From the NCBI GenBank assembly GCA_002433075.1, contig DJHM01000015.1, forward strand, positions 131,460 through 195,459: a stretch of 64,000 bases of DNA. The letters are read 5' to 3'. Within the stretch, counting starts at the first letter, position 1. Every line of letters begins with the position of its first letter. Below, piece by piece: positions 16,203 to 24,655 of the stretch. Source of the DNA: Latescibacteria bacterium UBA6620 (GTDB lineage Bacteria; Latescibacterota; UBA2968). Both the position numbers and the translations under genes were made by a program. Below the pieces are notes generated by a model. The model was given only the letters and a program-made list of their open reading frames with translations, ran no database searches and was not told the origin of the DNA.

Positions 16203-17156
16203 ATGAGCGCCTGTTGTGGACCAAAGAGACCCTCCGAATCTCCCCGCCAAAGCCAGGGCAGGTGGAGAAACAAGAAGAAAAGGGCTACCCGAGCACGGCT
16301 GCCAGGGAACCTTATCGAAATTGGCGGGGGCCCCTTCATCATGGGAACAGATGATGAGGCCGGGTTTCCTGAGGACGGCGAGGGTCCGACCCGGGAAGTC
16401 ACCCTGTCCCCGTTTCGAATTGGTGCACACGCGGTGACGAACGCGGAATTTTCCCGGTTCGTCAGGGCCACGGGCTACAAGACTGAGGCAGAGCAGTTCG
16501 GATGGACCTTCGTCTTCCATCTGTTTGTACCTCAGTCCACGGCGGCAAGAATCGATAGAGTCGTTGAAATCACCCCCTGGTGGTGGCCCGTGGAGGGGGC
16601 GTACTGGGCTAAACCGGAGGGACCAACCAGCGACCTCAAAGGGCGGGGAACCCATCCTGCCGTTCATTTGTCGTGGAACGACACAAGCGCCTACTGTGAT
16701 TGGATCGGCGGTCGCCTCCCAACCGAGGCGGAGTGGGAGTTCGCTGCCCGTGGAGGACTGGAGACCCGTACCTATCCGTGGGGAGACGACCTGACCCCCG
16801 ACGGCACGCATCGATGCAACATCTGGCAGGGCACCTTCCCGGATCTGAACGAGGAAAGCGACGGATTCGTAGGTACGGCTCCCGTCGACTCGTTCTCGCC
16901 CAATGGCTACGGATTGTATAATGTATCAGGGAATGTCTGGGAATGGTGCGCGGACTGGTTCTCGACCGACTACCACAGAACCAGCGATTCACGGAATCCG
17001 CGAGGGCCTTCCCGGGGAGAGGCAAAGGCAATGAGAGGCGGATCCTATCTGTGTCACGACTCGTACTGTAATCGTTACCGAGTCGCCGCCAGAAGCGCCA
17101 ATACACCGGATAGCTCGACAGGAAACCTTGGATTTAGACTCGCGGCAGACTTGTAG
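16203..17156 (+). CDS. Formylglycine-generating enzyme (SUMF1/FGE type)
   Basis: 317 aa. The FGE-sulfatase domain spans about residues 36-317. The C-terminal block GGSYLCHDSYCNRYRVAAR places Cys284 and Cys289 in the same pattern as the two copper-binding catalytic cysteines of human SUMF1 (GGSYMCHRSYCYRYR), and NTPDSSTGNLGFR follows as in genuine FGEs. Such enzymes oxidise a sulfatase Cys (CxPxR) to formylglycine. Other blocks: HPAVHLSWNDTSAYCDW, RLPTEAEWEFAARGG, YPWGDD, NVWEWCADW. The N-terminal Cys-Cys (MSACCGPKR) recurs in many bacterial homologues. No sulfatase lies in the window, so the target is elsewhere. Confidence 0.92.
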   Translation: MSACCGPKRPSESPRQSQGRWRNKKKRATRARLPGNLIEIGGGPFIMGTDDEAGFPEDGEGPTREVTLSPFRIGAHAVTNAEFSRFVRATGYKTEAEQFGWTFVFHLFVPQSTAARIDRVVEITPWWWPVEGAYWAKPEGPTSDLKGRGTHPAVHLSWNDTSAYCDWIGGRLPTEAEWEFAARGGLETRTYPWGDDLTPDGTHRCNIWQGTFPDLNEESDGFVGTAPVDSFSPNGYGLYNVSGNVWEWCADWFSTDYHRTSDSRNPRGPSRGEAKAMRGGSYLCHDSYCNRYRVAARSANTPDSSTGNLGFRLAADL

Positions 17157-17167
17157 AAAGGACCCAC

Positions 17168-17425
17168 ATGACTCGAAGAGGCTTACTGCTTGGCGCGTTG
17201 CTGATCACCCTTGTGCTCATCTCCACGCGAACACAGACAGGGGGACAATCAGCCCCGGAGGCTGCCAGATGGGAATACAAGGTCGTCAACCATAGTCCGT
17301 ATCTTCGACATGGCGGAAGCGATCTGAACCGGTTCAACGGCCTTGGCAAGGATGGCTGGGAGCTTGCGGGATCCTACCCGATCAAGGGTGAAGTCATCGT
17401 TTCTGTCTTTAAGCGACGTCGCTGA
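17168..17425 (+). CDS. Small exported DUF4177-like protein
   Basis: 85 aa. N-terminal signal/anchor MTRRGLLLGALLITLVLIST, then WEYKVVNHS, a spacer, LNGLGKDGWELAGSYP and VSVFKRRR, which is the WEYKVV..LN.LG.EGWEL...FKR layout of the DUF4177 family (function unknown). It starts 11 bp after the FGE stop and is probably in the same operon. Its 3' end overlaps the convergent ABC-class ATPase gene by 17 bp. Confidence 0.65.
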   Translation: MTRRGLLLGALLITLVLISTRTQTGGQSAPEAARWEYKVVNHSPYLRHGGSDLNRFNGLGKDGWELAGSYPIKGEVIVSVFKRRR

Positions 17426-19100
17426 CCTGAAGACCCCGGATACGATTGACGGCGGCCACAATGTCGAGAAGGCGCGGTTGCACGAAGTCTCCACGTAATT
17501 CACCGGCGATTTCGTCAAGCTCTCCGGTGAGGCTGGCCTCTTCGACTTGCCTAAGCAACTCCTTTACCGTACACGGTGTCTCGATCGTCGCTCGTCGGAT
17601 CCACCGCAAATAATAGCCGATCGCCCGTAATTGATCGCTGCCCACGATCTGTTCAATCGAATCAGCCTCCACCGTGATCCCATCGACCTCAACCTGTCGG
17701 TTTCTCAGGCGTATCCGATCTTGACCTCGGGCGGGCCAACCCCCGATCCTCCTCTTCGATAATCGTCCGAAAACAACCCCATCCGTCGGTGACAATTCGC
17801 GCATCCTCCCCCCCGCCTCCTTGGCTTCCGAGGTTACGTCGCTCGCACCATAGGTCTCCATCCGAATCACCAAATCCGCGACATCGAAAAAGTCTCCACT
17901 GCTCCCTGCGATAAGAACAGTCGAGACACCCACATCCCCATATAGACTTCGAACACGGTCGACATAAGGGGTAATCGGCTCCGTCGCCACGAGTGCACGC
18001 ATTCTGGAATCGATGGACATGAAGTTCGTCGCCGAAGTATCCTCGTCAATCAAGAGGGTATCTGCACCAGCTTCTATGGCTTCGATCACATTCGCGGCCT
18101 GAGACGTACTCCCGCTGGCATCGGTCGTCGAGAAGCAGTCCGTCTCCCTGCCCAAGGGCAGAGCAGACACGAAAGGCCGCAAATCAACTCCCGAGATTTC
18201 ACGACCTTCCTCAGAGCGTATCTTCACGGCTCGGGCTGACGTCACGACCCTCTCCCGTCCATCGCCAGGGATATGATTGTAGACACTCTTCTCGATGGCC
18301 TTCAGGAGCGTCGACTTACCGTGGTAGCCACCTCCTACGATCAGGGTGAGACCCTCGGGGATCCCCATCCCTTGAACGGCTCCCGCATAAGGAAGCGTGA
18401 TTTCCGTCCTCAAAGAATCAGGTGACTCGAACGGGACTACCTCACCTTTTGACATTGGCCTGTCATCGTTCCCCGCTCTGCGGGGAAGGAACGCGCCATC
18501 GGCCACGAACGCGACCAGGCCCGATGCCCGTAGCAGATCACGCGCCGCATTCTGGTCTTCGTTCACATCCGCGTGGGCCTCGATCGAACGCACGTCGTGA
18601 GCGTGCGCGAACATCACTTCCTCCACGATTCCTGGAAGATCATCCAACAGCAGGGTAGCGGCCTGACGACTGTCGATACGACGTCCGCGTGCCGGGAGCC
18701 CTACAGTAAACCGCGCCTCCAACTGGGTCCTGACGCAGAAGGAAGTCCTGGGCAGAATCTCCTGACCGGGTTCAGACATTCGGATCTCACCCGACCGTCC
18801 GCTCCCGCGCTTTCGCTCGACCTTCCTGGATGTCACCACGAATTCCCGGGTCAGGTAATCGCACAGTGCAACCCTTCGGCTGGTGTTCTCGATCAACGTG
18901 AGCGGGAATCCCGCCTGTGACAGGGACACCAAGGTTCGGACGCGTGTGGGAGAAGCGAACGGGTCGCCCTGAACCCGGTCGATCTTCAGACTGAATCGAT
19001 CGAACCGATAGGTTCCCCGTAGCCGCTTGTAGGCGGGGTATCCCTTCCCATCCAGCTCAACGAGCAGCTGACGAAGATCTTCCGCTGAATGTTCAGGCAT
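17409..19100 (-). CDS. Predicted ATPase of the ABC class (COG3044 type)
   Basis: 563 aa. An N-terminal domain (about 1-230) begins LRQLLVELDGKGYPAYKRLRGTY and includes FSLKIDRVQGDPFASPTR, characteristic of this family. The ATP-binding domain has P-loop GGGYHGKSTLL (about 275), a signature-like ASGSTSQAANVIEA, Walker B DTLLIDEDTSATNFM (about 365) and VSTVLIAGSSGDFFDVADLVI. The trypanosome homologue MRB1590 is an RNA-binding ATPase of the mitochondrial editing machinery; the bacterial role is unknown. It is a single gene between the rplI terminator and the convergent DUF4177 gene. Confidence 0.88.
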   Translation of the reverse strand: MPEHSAEDLRQLLVELDGKGYPAYKRLRGTYRFDRFSLKIDRVQGDPFASPTRVRTLVSLSQAGFPLTLIENTSRRVALCDYLTREFVVTSRKVERKRGSGRSGEIRMSEPGQEILPRTSFCVRTQLEARFTVGLPARGRRIDSRQAATLLLDDLPGIVEEVMFAHAHDVRSIEAHADVNEDQNAARDLLRASGLVAFVADGAFLPRRAGNDDRPMSKGEVVPFESPDSLRTEITLPYAGAVQGMGIPEGLTLIVGGGYHGKSTLLKAIEKSVYNHIPGDGRERVVTSARAVKIRSEEGREISGVDLRPFVSALPLGRETDCFSTTDASGSTSQAANVIEAIEAGADTLLIDEDTSATNFMSIDSRMRALVATEPITPYVDRVRSLYGDVGVSTVLIAGSSGDFFDVADLVIRMETYGASDVTSEAKEAGGRMRELSPTDGVVFGRLSKRRIGGWPARGQDRIRLRNRQVEVDGITVEADSIEQIVGSDQLRAIGYYLRWIRRATIETPCTVKELLRQVEEASLTGELDEIAGELRGDFVQPRLLDIVAAVNRIRGLQVSDVA

Positions 19101-19113
19101 TCCTCGTCTCCGG

Positions 19114-19158
19114 GTACAAATAGAGAATGGGCCCTACGGATACTCCGTGGGCCCATTC
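19114..19158 (-). terminator. Terminator of the ispE-rplI transcription unit
   Basis: Inverted repeat 19125-19158: 10 bp, a one-base bulge, then 5 bp around a 3-nt loop, followed on the minus strand by TCTATTTGT. It begins 19 bp after the rplI stop. Confidence 0.65.
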
Positions 19159-19176
19159 GACAACTGGTTCCTATCC

Positions 19177-19620
19177 CTATTCCTTGACGACCCAGACCTT
19201 AACTTTCGCGTCCACCTCCGGGTGGAGCTTAACTGGGACGTCGTAGACTCCGAGGGCTCGGATCGGTTCATCGAGCTGTATTGCGCGTCGATCGACCTCC
19301 AAACCCTGCTCGTTGAGCAGGTCGACGATCTGCTGGGACGTGACGGACCCGAAGATGCGATCCTCTTCCCCCACGGCCACCGCAATGTTTACCGAAGCCT
19401 TGCTTAGCGCTTCTGCCTTCTGTTCCGCCTCACGCTTCTCACGTACGAGCTGGGCGCCACGCTGTTGTCTGACCTCCTCGAATAAGGCCTGGTTGCCCTT
19501 GTTTGCCACCAAGCCCATCTGCCGGGGCAGGAGATAATTCCTCGCGTAGCCGGGCTTTACATCGACGACATCGCCCGCAGCCCCGAGGTGTTCCATATCC
19601 TGAGTCAGAATGATTTTCAT
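19177..19620 (-). CDS. rplI: 50S ribosomal protein L9
   Basis: 147 aa, normal length. N-terminal MKIILTQDMEHLGAAGDVVDVKPGYARNYLLP is the L9 signature, then the long connecting helix and C-terminal domain ending VKVWVVKE. The start at 19620 is chosen by the family N-terminus and the AGGGGGG 10 nt upstream. Last gene of the rpsF-rpsR-rplI block. Confidence 0.97.
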   Translation of the reverse strand: MKIILTQDMEHLGAAGDVVDVKPGYARNYLLPRQMGLVANKGNQALFEEVRQQRGAQLVREKREAEQKAEALSKASVNIAVAVGEEDRIFGSVTSQQIVDLLNEQGLEVDRRAIQLDEPIRALGVYDVPVKLHPEVDAKVKVWVVKE

Positions 19621-19633
19621 CGTTCCATCCCCC

Positions 19634-19861
19634 CTAACGAACGGTTTCGGCCGCGTAGGGCAATATCGCGATGTTGCGTGCACGCTTGATCGCCGTAACC
19701 AGACTACGCTGGTGCCGTGCACACGTCCCCGACATGCGTCGTGGAATGACCTTCCCGCGCTCGGTCACAAAGCGACGAAGCATGCGCTCGTCCTTGTAGT
19801 CGACCTTCAGCGCCTTGTCCTCGCAGAATCGGCAGACTTTGATTCGTCCTCGAGTGTTCAT
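19634..19861 (-). CDS. rpsR: 30S ribosomal protein S18
   Basis: 75 aa. CRFCEDKALKVDYKD near the N-terminus and the core KVIPRRMSGTCARHQRSLVTAIKRARNIALLP-type segment (here NIAILPY) are diagnostic for S18. It keeps the two N-terminal cysteines of the Cys-containing form. It overlaps the end of rpsF by 4 bp; rplI begins 13 bp downstream. No ssb gene lies between rpsF and rpsR, unlike many bacteria. Confidence 0.96.
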   Translation of the reverse strand: MNTRGRIKVCRFCEDKALKVDYKDERMLRRFVTERGKVIPRRMSGTCARHQRSLVTAIKRARNIAILPYAAETVR

Positions 19862-20202
19862 GATTCCTCCTCTGCCGCCTCGACTGCAGCGGTTTCCTCT
19901 TCCGGAAACTCGACAGCATCGATGCGCACGAAAAGATGTCGAAGGACGTGCTCATCGAGTCCTAGTTGTCGATCCATTTCAGCGACAACATCAGGCTCAC
20001 CTGCGAACTGCAGGAAAGTAAAGTCGGCCTGCGCGTGCTTTTTTACTTCGTATGCCAGCTTGCGTACACCGCGCCGATCGACACCGACTTCGGTGATGCC
20101 GTTTTCGGCCAGATACGTCTTGTACTGCTCCACGGTCTGGCCGACCCCGTCATCTCCGAGCTGCGAGTCGACGATCAGCGTCAACTCATAGTCTCGTGAC
20201 AT
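19858..20202 (-). CDS. rpsF: 30S ribosomal protein S6
   Basis: 114 aa. Begins MSRDYELTLIVDSQL and contains RRGVRKLAYEVKKHAQADF, the S6 pattern, followed by an acidic tail ending AAEEES. A clear Shine-Dalgarno (GGGGAG 6 nt before ATG) supports the start. It partners S18 in the 30S platform and is encoded directly upstream of rpsR. Confidence 0.96.
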   Translation of the reverse strand: MSRDYELTLIVDSQLGDDGVGQTVEQYKTYLAENGITEVGVDRRGVRKLAYEVKKHAQADFTFLQFAGEPDVVAEMDRQLGLDEHVLRHLFVRIDAVEFPEEETAAVEAAEEES

Positions 20203-20272
20203 ATGTGACTCCCCTTGGACTGGCGGCCCGGATCACCATCGATCGGGCGGGGTGATAGAATGGGCTCGCACC

Positions 20273-22273
20273 CTAAACGAGGAGTGGCGCGAGAACGAGC
20301 GAAACAACTGACATCAGCTTGATCAGAATGTTTAGCGAGGGTCCCGAGGTATCTTTGAGGGGATCACCGATCGTGTCACCGACGACACCCGCCTTGTGGG
20401 CGTCCGATCCCTTTCCACCCACGTTACCCTCTTCGATCCACTTCTTGGCGTTGTCGAGGGCACCGCCGCTGTTGGCCATCATCAGGGCCAGTAGCACGCC
20501 CGACAGCGTCGCCCCGCCAAGCAACCCACCCAGGGCTTCGGGGCCGAGAGTGAAACCGACCACGACCGGACACAGAACCACGACGAGCCCGGGAACGACC
20601 ATTTCCCTTAACGCCGCAACCGTACAGATATCGACACACCGGCGAGTATCGGGCTTTCCCGTGCCCTCCATCAGGCCGGGAATCTCGCGAAACTGTCTGC
20701 GAACCTCCTCGACCATCTTGAAGGCGGCCTTTCCAACCGACGTCATCGTCTGGGATGCGACCAGAAACGGCACGGCCCCCCCGACGAATAGCCCGATCAC
20801 AACGATCGGTTTCGTCAGATCGATCACTTCGAGCCCCACGCTCGCCGTGTAGGCGGAGAAAAGAGATAGGGAGGTAAGTGCAGCCGAGCCGATCGCGAAA
20901 CCCTTTCCGATGGCCGCCGTCGAGTTCCCGATCGAGTCGAGACCGTCGGTGATCTTCCGGGTCTCTTCCCCCAGTCCGGCCATCTCCGAGATGCCGCCAG
21001 CGTTGTCGGCGATCGGGCCGTAGGCATCGACGGCCATCGTGATGCCCACAGTGGCAAGCATCCCCACCGCAGCGATCCCAATCCCGTAGAGCCCGACATA
21101 CTGGAAGGCCAGACCGATGGCTCCGCAGATACACAAGATCGGAAGGACCGTGCTCTCCATCCCCACCGCCAGTCCCGCGATCATGTTCGTAGCGGGACCG
21201 GTCGCCGAGGCCTGAGCGATTCGGCGAATGGGAGGTCCTCCCGTGTAGTACTCGGTGAACAGGCCAATCGCGATGCCGGCGATTCCCCCGAACATCACGG
21301 CATAGAAAATGTCTCTGGACAGACCCAGTTCCTGGATGACCACATAGCTGCCGCCGAACAACAGCACAGCGGAAATCATGGGCGCGTATCTCAACGCAAC
21401 GGCCGGGTCCAGCGCTCTCAGGAGTCGCATCGACAAAACACCGATCACCGAAGCCACCAGCCCGATCATAGCCACGGCGAGCGGAAGCTGCATCGCCGCC
21501 ATCTGAGTCAGCGACGCGTCGGAGCCCGTCAGTCTGTCGAGCAACACCTTGTCGGCCGTCGCGGCGATTGCGATCGTGGCGATAATCGATCCCACGTAGG
21601 ACTCGAAAATGTCGGCCCCCATCCCGGCCACATCACCGACATTGTCCCCCACGTGATCGGCGATCACGGCCGGATTCCGAGGGTCGTCTTCCGGGATGCC
21701 CGCTTCAACCTTGCCCACCAGGTCGGCCCCGACATCGGCCGTCTTCGTGTAGATTCCCCCGCCGACTCTCGAGAAAAGGGCGATACTGCTGGCGCCCATC
21801 GCAAAGCCGTTGATGACGACCGCCGTCTCCGGACGACCGAAGGCGATGAACAGGGCTCCCACACCAAGCAACCCAAGACTCGCCACAGCGAGCCCCATCA
21901 CGGTGCCGCCGAAGAACGCGATTGTCAGGGCCTCGCCCCGACCTTCCTGGTTGGCCGCGAAAGACGTTCGCACGTTTGCCCGAGTCGCGGCTTCCATCCC
22001 CATATACCCGGCCAGAATAGAGCAGACCGCGCCGGAGACGAACGCCAGGGCGGTATGCGTCCCGACACCGACGTAGAGCGCGCCGAACACCACCACTACG
22101 AAAACCGACAAGGCGGCATATTCTCGTTTCAAAAAAGCCCGCGAACCGTCGTGGATGGCGTCGGCGATCTCCACCATCTTGTCGGTACCAGCGGGCTTGC
22201 AATTCACGTAGATATAGAAAAGCCCCGCGATCACGAGGCCGATGATCCCCAGCAAAGGGGCCCAGTCCGTCAT
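20273..22273 (-). CDS. hppA: Membrane-bound ion-pumping pyrophosphatase (K+-dependent type)
   Basis: 666 aa with about 16 membrane helices. Hydrolyses cytosolic PPi to pump H+ and/or Na+. Catalytic loops: GGGIYTKTADVGADLVGKVEAGIPEDDPRNPAVIADHVGDNVGD-type block near residue 190 and the C-terminal GDTIGDPLKDTSGPSLNILIK block. The residues GNSTAAIGKGFAIGSA near 460 have Ala where K+-independent enzymes have Lys, so K+ dependence is predicted; I cannot decide H+ versus Na+. Its ATG overlaps the pth stop (ATGA), so it is translated after pth; it sits between pth and rpsF, an unusual place. Confidence 0.95.
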   Translation of the reverse strand: MTDWAPLLGIIGLVIAGLFYIYVNCKPAGTDKMVEIADAIHDGSRAFLKREYAALSVFVVVVFGALYVGVGTHTALAFVSGAVCSILAGYMGMEAATRANVRTSFAANQEGRGEALTIAFFGGTVMGLAVASLGLLGVGALFIAFGRPETAVVINGFAMGASSIALFSRVGGGIYTKTADVGADLVGKVEAGIPEDDPRNPAVIADHVGDNVGDVAGMGADIFESYVGSIIATIAIAATADKVLLDRLTGSDASLTQMAAMQLPLAVAMIGLVASVIGVLSMRLLRALDPAVALRYAPMISAVLLFGGSYVVIQELGLSRDIFYAVMFGGIAGIAIGLFTEYYTGGPPIRRIAQASATGPATNMIAGLAVGMESTVLPILCICGAIGLAFQYVGLYGIGIAAVGMLATVGITMAVDAYGPIADNAGGISEMAGLGEETRKITDGLDSIGNSTAAIGKGFAIGSAALTSLSLFSAYTASVGLEVIDLTKPIVVIGLFVGGAVPFLVASQTMTSVGKAAFKMVEEVRRQFREIPGLMEGTGKPDTRRCVDICTVAALREMVVPGLVVVLCPVVVGFTLGPEALGGLLGGATLSGVLLALMMANSGGALDNAKKWIEEGNVGGKGSDAHKAGVVGDTIGDPLKDTSGPSLNILIKLMSVVSLVLAPLLV

Positions 22274-22872
22274 GTCCCTGCGTCCCCGGAGCTGGACGTG
22301 TCGTCTTTCAAATTCGCCTGGTTCATGGCCCTCTCGATCCCATCGCGCGCAAAGCCGATGACGGTCTCGACCGCGCGTCCCAAAGCTCGGTCCACGGTCT
22401 CTCTTTCAGATGGTTGAAACCTACCCAGCACGTGTTCGATCATCGACGACCGAGAAGATGGCTGGCCGATACCGAATCGCAACCGAGCAAAGTCACGTCG
22501 CCCGGTGGTGGCGATGATCGACCTCAGGCCGTTGTGTCCGCCGTCCGACCCACCCCGGCGAAGCCTGAGGCGACCGAGATCTAGGTGAACGTCGTCCGTA
22601 ACGACGAGGATTTCCTCTAGCTCAATCGAAAATCGATCCAACAGATCGACAACTGCGTCGCCCGAATCGTTCACAAACGTTGTCGGCTTTGCAACGATCA
22701 GTCGTGCCCAGGGAAAGCGCTTGACCGCCGCCAGATGGGTCGAGGACGGATGCCAGTCCGACCGGCCCACGACCCTGTCTGCCACGGCAAAGCCAACGTT
22801 GTGTCGGGTTCCGACGTATCGTCGCCCCGGATTCCCGATGCCTACGACAGCACGCCAGGTGGTGCGGGCTAT
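22270..22872 (-). CDS. pth: Peptidyl-tRNA hydrolase, start codon unclear
   Basis: About 200 aa. It recycles peptidyl-tRNA. VVGIGNPGRRYVGTRHNVGF carries the catalytic His; KPTTFVNDSG, VVTDDVHLDLGRLRLRRGGSDGGHNGLRSI and RLRFGIG are family blocks. The essential N-terminal block has no ATG, GTG or TTG upstream in its frame before or far into the end of rplY. The only plausible initiation is ATA at 22870-22872, preceded by GGAGGAA and overlapping the rplY stop; the first ordinary start (GTG at 22785) would remove the catalytic N-terminus. Either a rare start or a sequence error. Confidence 0.88.
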   Translation of the reverse strand: MARTTWRAVVGIGNPGRRYVGTRHNVGFAVADRVVGRSDWHPSSTHLAAVKRFPWARLIVAKPTTFVNDSGDAVVDLLDRFSIELEEILVVTDDVHLDLGRLRLRRGGSDGGHNGLRSIIATTGRRDFARLRFGIGQPSSRSSMIEHVLGRFQPSERETVDRALGRAVETVIGFARDGIERAMNQANLKDDTSSSGDAGT

Positions 22873-23546
22873 GCTTCCTCCTCGTCCTCTTCGTCTTCCC
22901 GCTTTCCTCGTTCGATGACTTCCGGTTCCTGCATCTCTTCGTCTTCTTCCAGCTCTTCGACTTCCTCTTCGTCCTCCTGGCGGACGGTCGGTGGGACGAG
23001 AACGAACACCGACCGGTCGCCCTCGGTCACGATCTCAGCCTGACCGGCCACGACCAGATCGGATACGTGAACGCTGTCACCGATGACCATCTCGTTGACG
23101 TCGAAGAAGATCTCATCCGGTATCTCGGTGGGCAGGGATTCAACTTCGACGGTGTGAAGAAGCTGTTCCAGAATCCCTCCGTCGTTTCTGACACCAAGGG
23201 GAGTGCCCTCGCTGCGAACGGGCACCTCAACCACCAGGCGCTCGGTCAGGGAGATCCGGTGGAAATCGACGTGCAGCACCTGGCCGGACAAGGGATTGTG
23301 TTGAACCTCTTTTATGATCGTGGAGTGGCCGTCAGCGCCGCCATCGACGTTCAAGGTGATAATTGCGTTCCTTCCGTGCTCGCTGACCACGGCAGAAAAT
23401 TCACGCTGATCGATGGAACAGTTGACGGGCTGAATTTCAGGCCCATAGACAACGGCGGGGATGCGGCCCGTTCCGCGGAGCCGACGGGAAGGGCCCTTTC
23501 CTGCATCAGTTCTCTCGGCTGCCTTGAGAACGGCTGTTTCAGACAT
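22869..23546 (-). CDS. rplY: 50S ribosomal protein L25/CTC with acidic tail
   Basis: 225 aa. L25 domain at the N-terminus (DAGKGPSRRLRGTGRIPAVVYG, HVDFHRI) followed by the CTC-type TL5 domain (ERLVVEVPVRSEGTPLGVRNDGGILEQLLHTVEVESLP, IGDSVHVSDL). It binds 5S rRNA. The last 40 residues are almost all Glu/Asp, longer than usual. The stop overlaps the presumed pth start, and tRNA-Gln lies upstream. Confidence 0.95.
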   Translation of the reverse strand: MSETAVLKAAERTDAGKGPSRRLRGTGRIPAVVYGPEIQPVNCSIDQREFSAVVSEHGRNAIITLNVDGGADGHSTIIKEVQHNPLSGQVLHVDFHRISLTERLVVEVPVRSEGTPLGVRNDGGILEQLLHTVEVESLPTEIPDEIFFDVNEMVIGDSVHVSDLVVAGQAEIVTEGDRSVFVLVPPTVRQEDEEEVEELEEDEEMQEPEVIERGKREDEEDEEEA

Positions 23547-23592
23547 CTCTCAGAACTCCCACGTGCCCAAGATCGGGCGGGTTAGGTCAAAA

Positions 23593-23666
23593 TGGCTGCC
23601 GGGCAGGGATTCGAACCCCGATAGGCGGCTCCAAAGGCCACTGTCTTACCTTTAGACGACCCGGCA
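23593..23666 (-). tRNA. tRNA-Gln (UUG)
   Basis: 74 nt including an encoded CCA. Acceptor TGCCGGG pairs with CCCGGCA, discriminator G. The anticodon loop CTTTGGA gives anticodon TTG, read as Gln (CAA). T-arm GGTTCGAATC is canonical. It lies between ispE and rplY, a common position for tRNA-Gln. Confidence 0.95.
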
Positions 23667-23675
23667 ACACAACCT

Positions 23676-24542
23676 TCAGATGGTTCGGGGTTGGCAGATC
23701 CAGAAGTGGTACCCGGACGATTGCAGCAGTTCTGCGGCTGATTCGACTGCCTCCACATTCGCGAAACATCCGAAAATTACAGACCCGCTACCCGTCAAGC
23801 TCGAACACTGTGAACCCGCTCTCCCCAGAAGGTCCAAAACCTCGTGCACCACGGGGTTTTTTGCCGAGACGAGGGGAAGAAAATCATTCTCCAGAGAACA
23901 GAATAGCCTCTTTAGATTGACTCGTCCAGAGGCCATCACAGAATTTAGGAAACTAATATATGGGGGGGTGGCTGTCAAGCCGATTTCCAGATTCTCAAAG
24001 GCCCAGGCCGTTCTCACACGAAACCCCGGGTCCACTGCAACAAAGCGGGTTTCCGCCAGTCCACGAACCGGATAAAGGTGTTCTCCACGCCCCGAAACCA
24101 CCGCTGCGCCCCCAGCCAGGAAAAACGGAACATCGGAGCCCAGTTTCAGCGAAAGCGCGTGTAGTTCTGCCCTGCTCAGATGAAGGTTCCACAATCGGTT
24201 CAGTCCCACGAGGGTTGTGGCCCCATTCGAACTCCCCCCACCCATTCCGGCGCCGACCGGAATCCTCTTCTGAATCGAGATTCTCACCCCTTCGGACCTG
24301 TCGTGTTCGTCCTTCAGGAGGCGAGCCGCTCGGGCAGCCAGATTACGTTCGTCGTGGGGCACATCATCCGATTCGCACACGATTTCGATAACGTCCGCGT
24401 CCAGTCGTTCCAGACGCACCGTGTCGACCAGGTTCACTTCCTGGAAAAACGAGCGAATGTCGTGGTAGCCGTCGGGGCGGAGTTGGCCGACCTTCAGCCC
24501 CAGGTTGATTTTTGCGTGAGAAGGAAGGGTAATCGATTCCAT
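23676..24542 (-). CDS. ispE: 4-diphosphocytidyl-2-C-methyl-D-erythritol kinase
   Basis: 288 aa GHMP kinase of the MEP isoprenoid pathway. HAKINLGLKVGQLRPDGYHDI at the N-terminus; the phosphate-binding PVGAGMGGGSSNGAT at about 95-109; LGSDVPFFLAGGAA; C-terminal SSLTGSGSVIFGCF. Start ATG 24542. It leads the group ispE, tRNA-Gln, rplY, pth, hppA, rpsF, rpsR, rplI; prs, often found between ispE and rplY, is absent. Confidence 0.95.
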   Translation of the reverse strand: MESITLPSHAKINLGLKVGQLRPDGYHDIRSFFQEVNLVDTVRLERLDADVIEIVCESDDVPHDERNLAARAARLLKDEHDRSEGVRISIQKRIPVGAGMGGGSSNGATTLVGLNRLWNLHLSRAELHALSLKLGSDVPFFLAGGAAVVSGRGEHLYPVRGLAETRFVAVDPGFRVRTAWAFENLEIGLTATPPYISFLNSVMASGRVNLKRLFCSLENDFLPLVSAKNPVVHEVLDLLGRAGSQCSSLTGSGSVIFGCFANVEAVESAAELLQSSGYHFWICQPRTI

Positions 24543-24587
24543 ACTGCCAAAGTTGCAGATTGGTACCCCAAACAGGGAAGTGTAGGT

Positions 24588-24631
24588 TTGACTGTCACAG
24601 GAATATACTTTAAATTCCCGTTCAGCTGCAA
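24588..24631. promoter_or_regulatory. Overlapping divergent promoters of ispE and the TPR gene
   Basis: Plus strand: TTGACT (24588-24593), 17-bp spacer, TAAATT (24611-24616), directed to the TPR gene at 24656. Minus strand: TTGCAG (24626-24631), 18-bp spacer, TATATT (24602-24607), directed to ispE. The two polymerase sites overlap, so the divergent genes may exclude each other. Confidence 0.5.
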
Positions 24632-24655
24632 CTTATAGAGTCTAAACCCAACCAG

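Noticed and set aside
20203..20272. Intrinsic terminator downstream of rpsF's upstream neighbour hppA
   Set aside because: Only a bulged 7-bp repeat without a T-run is visible, so hppA and rpsF-rpsR-rplI may be read together.
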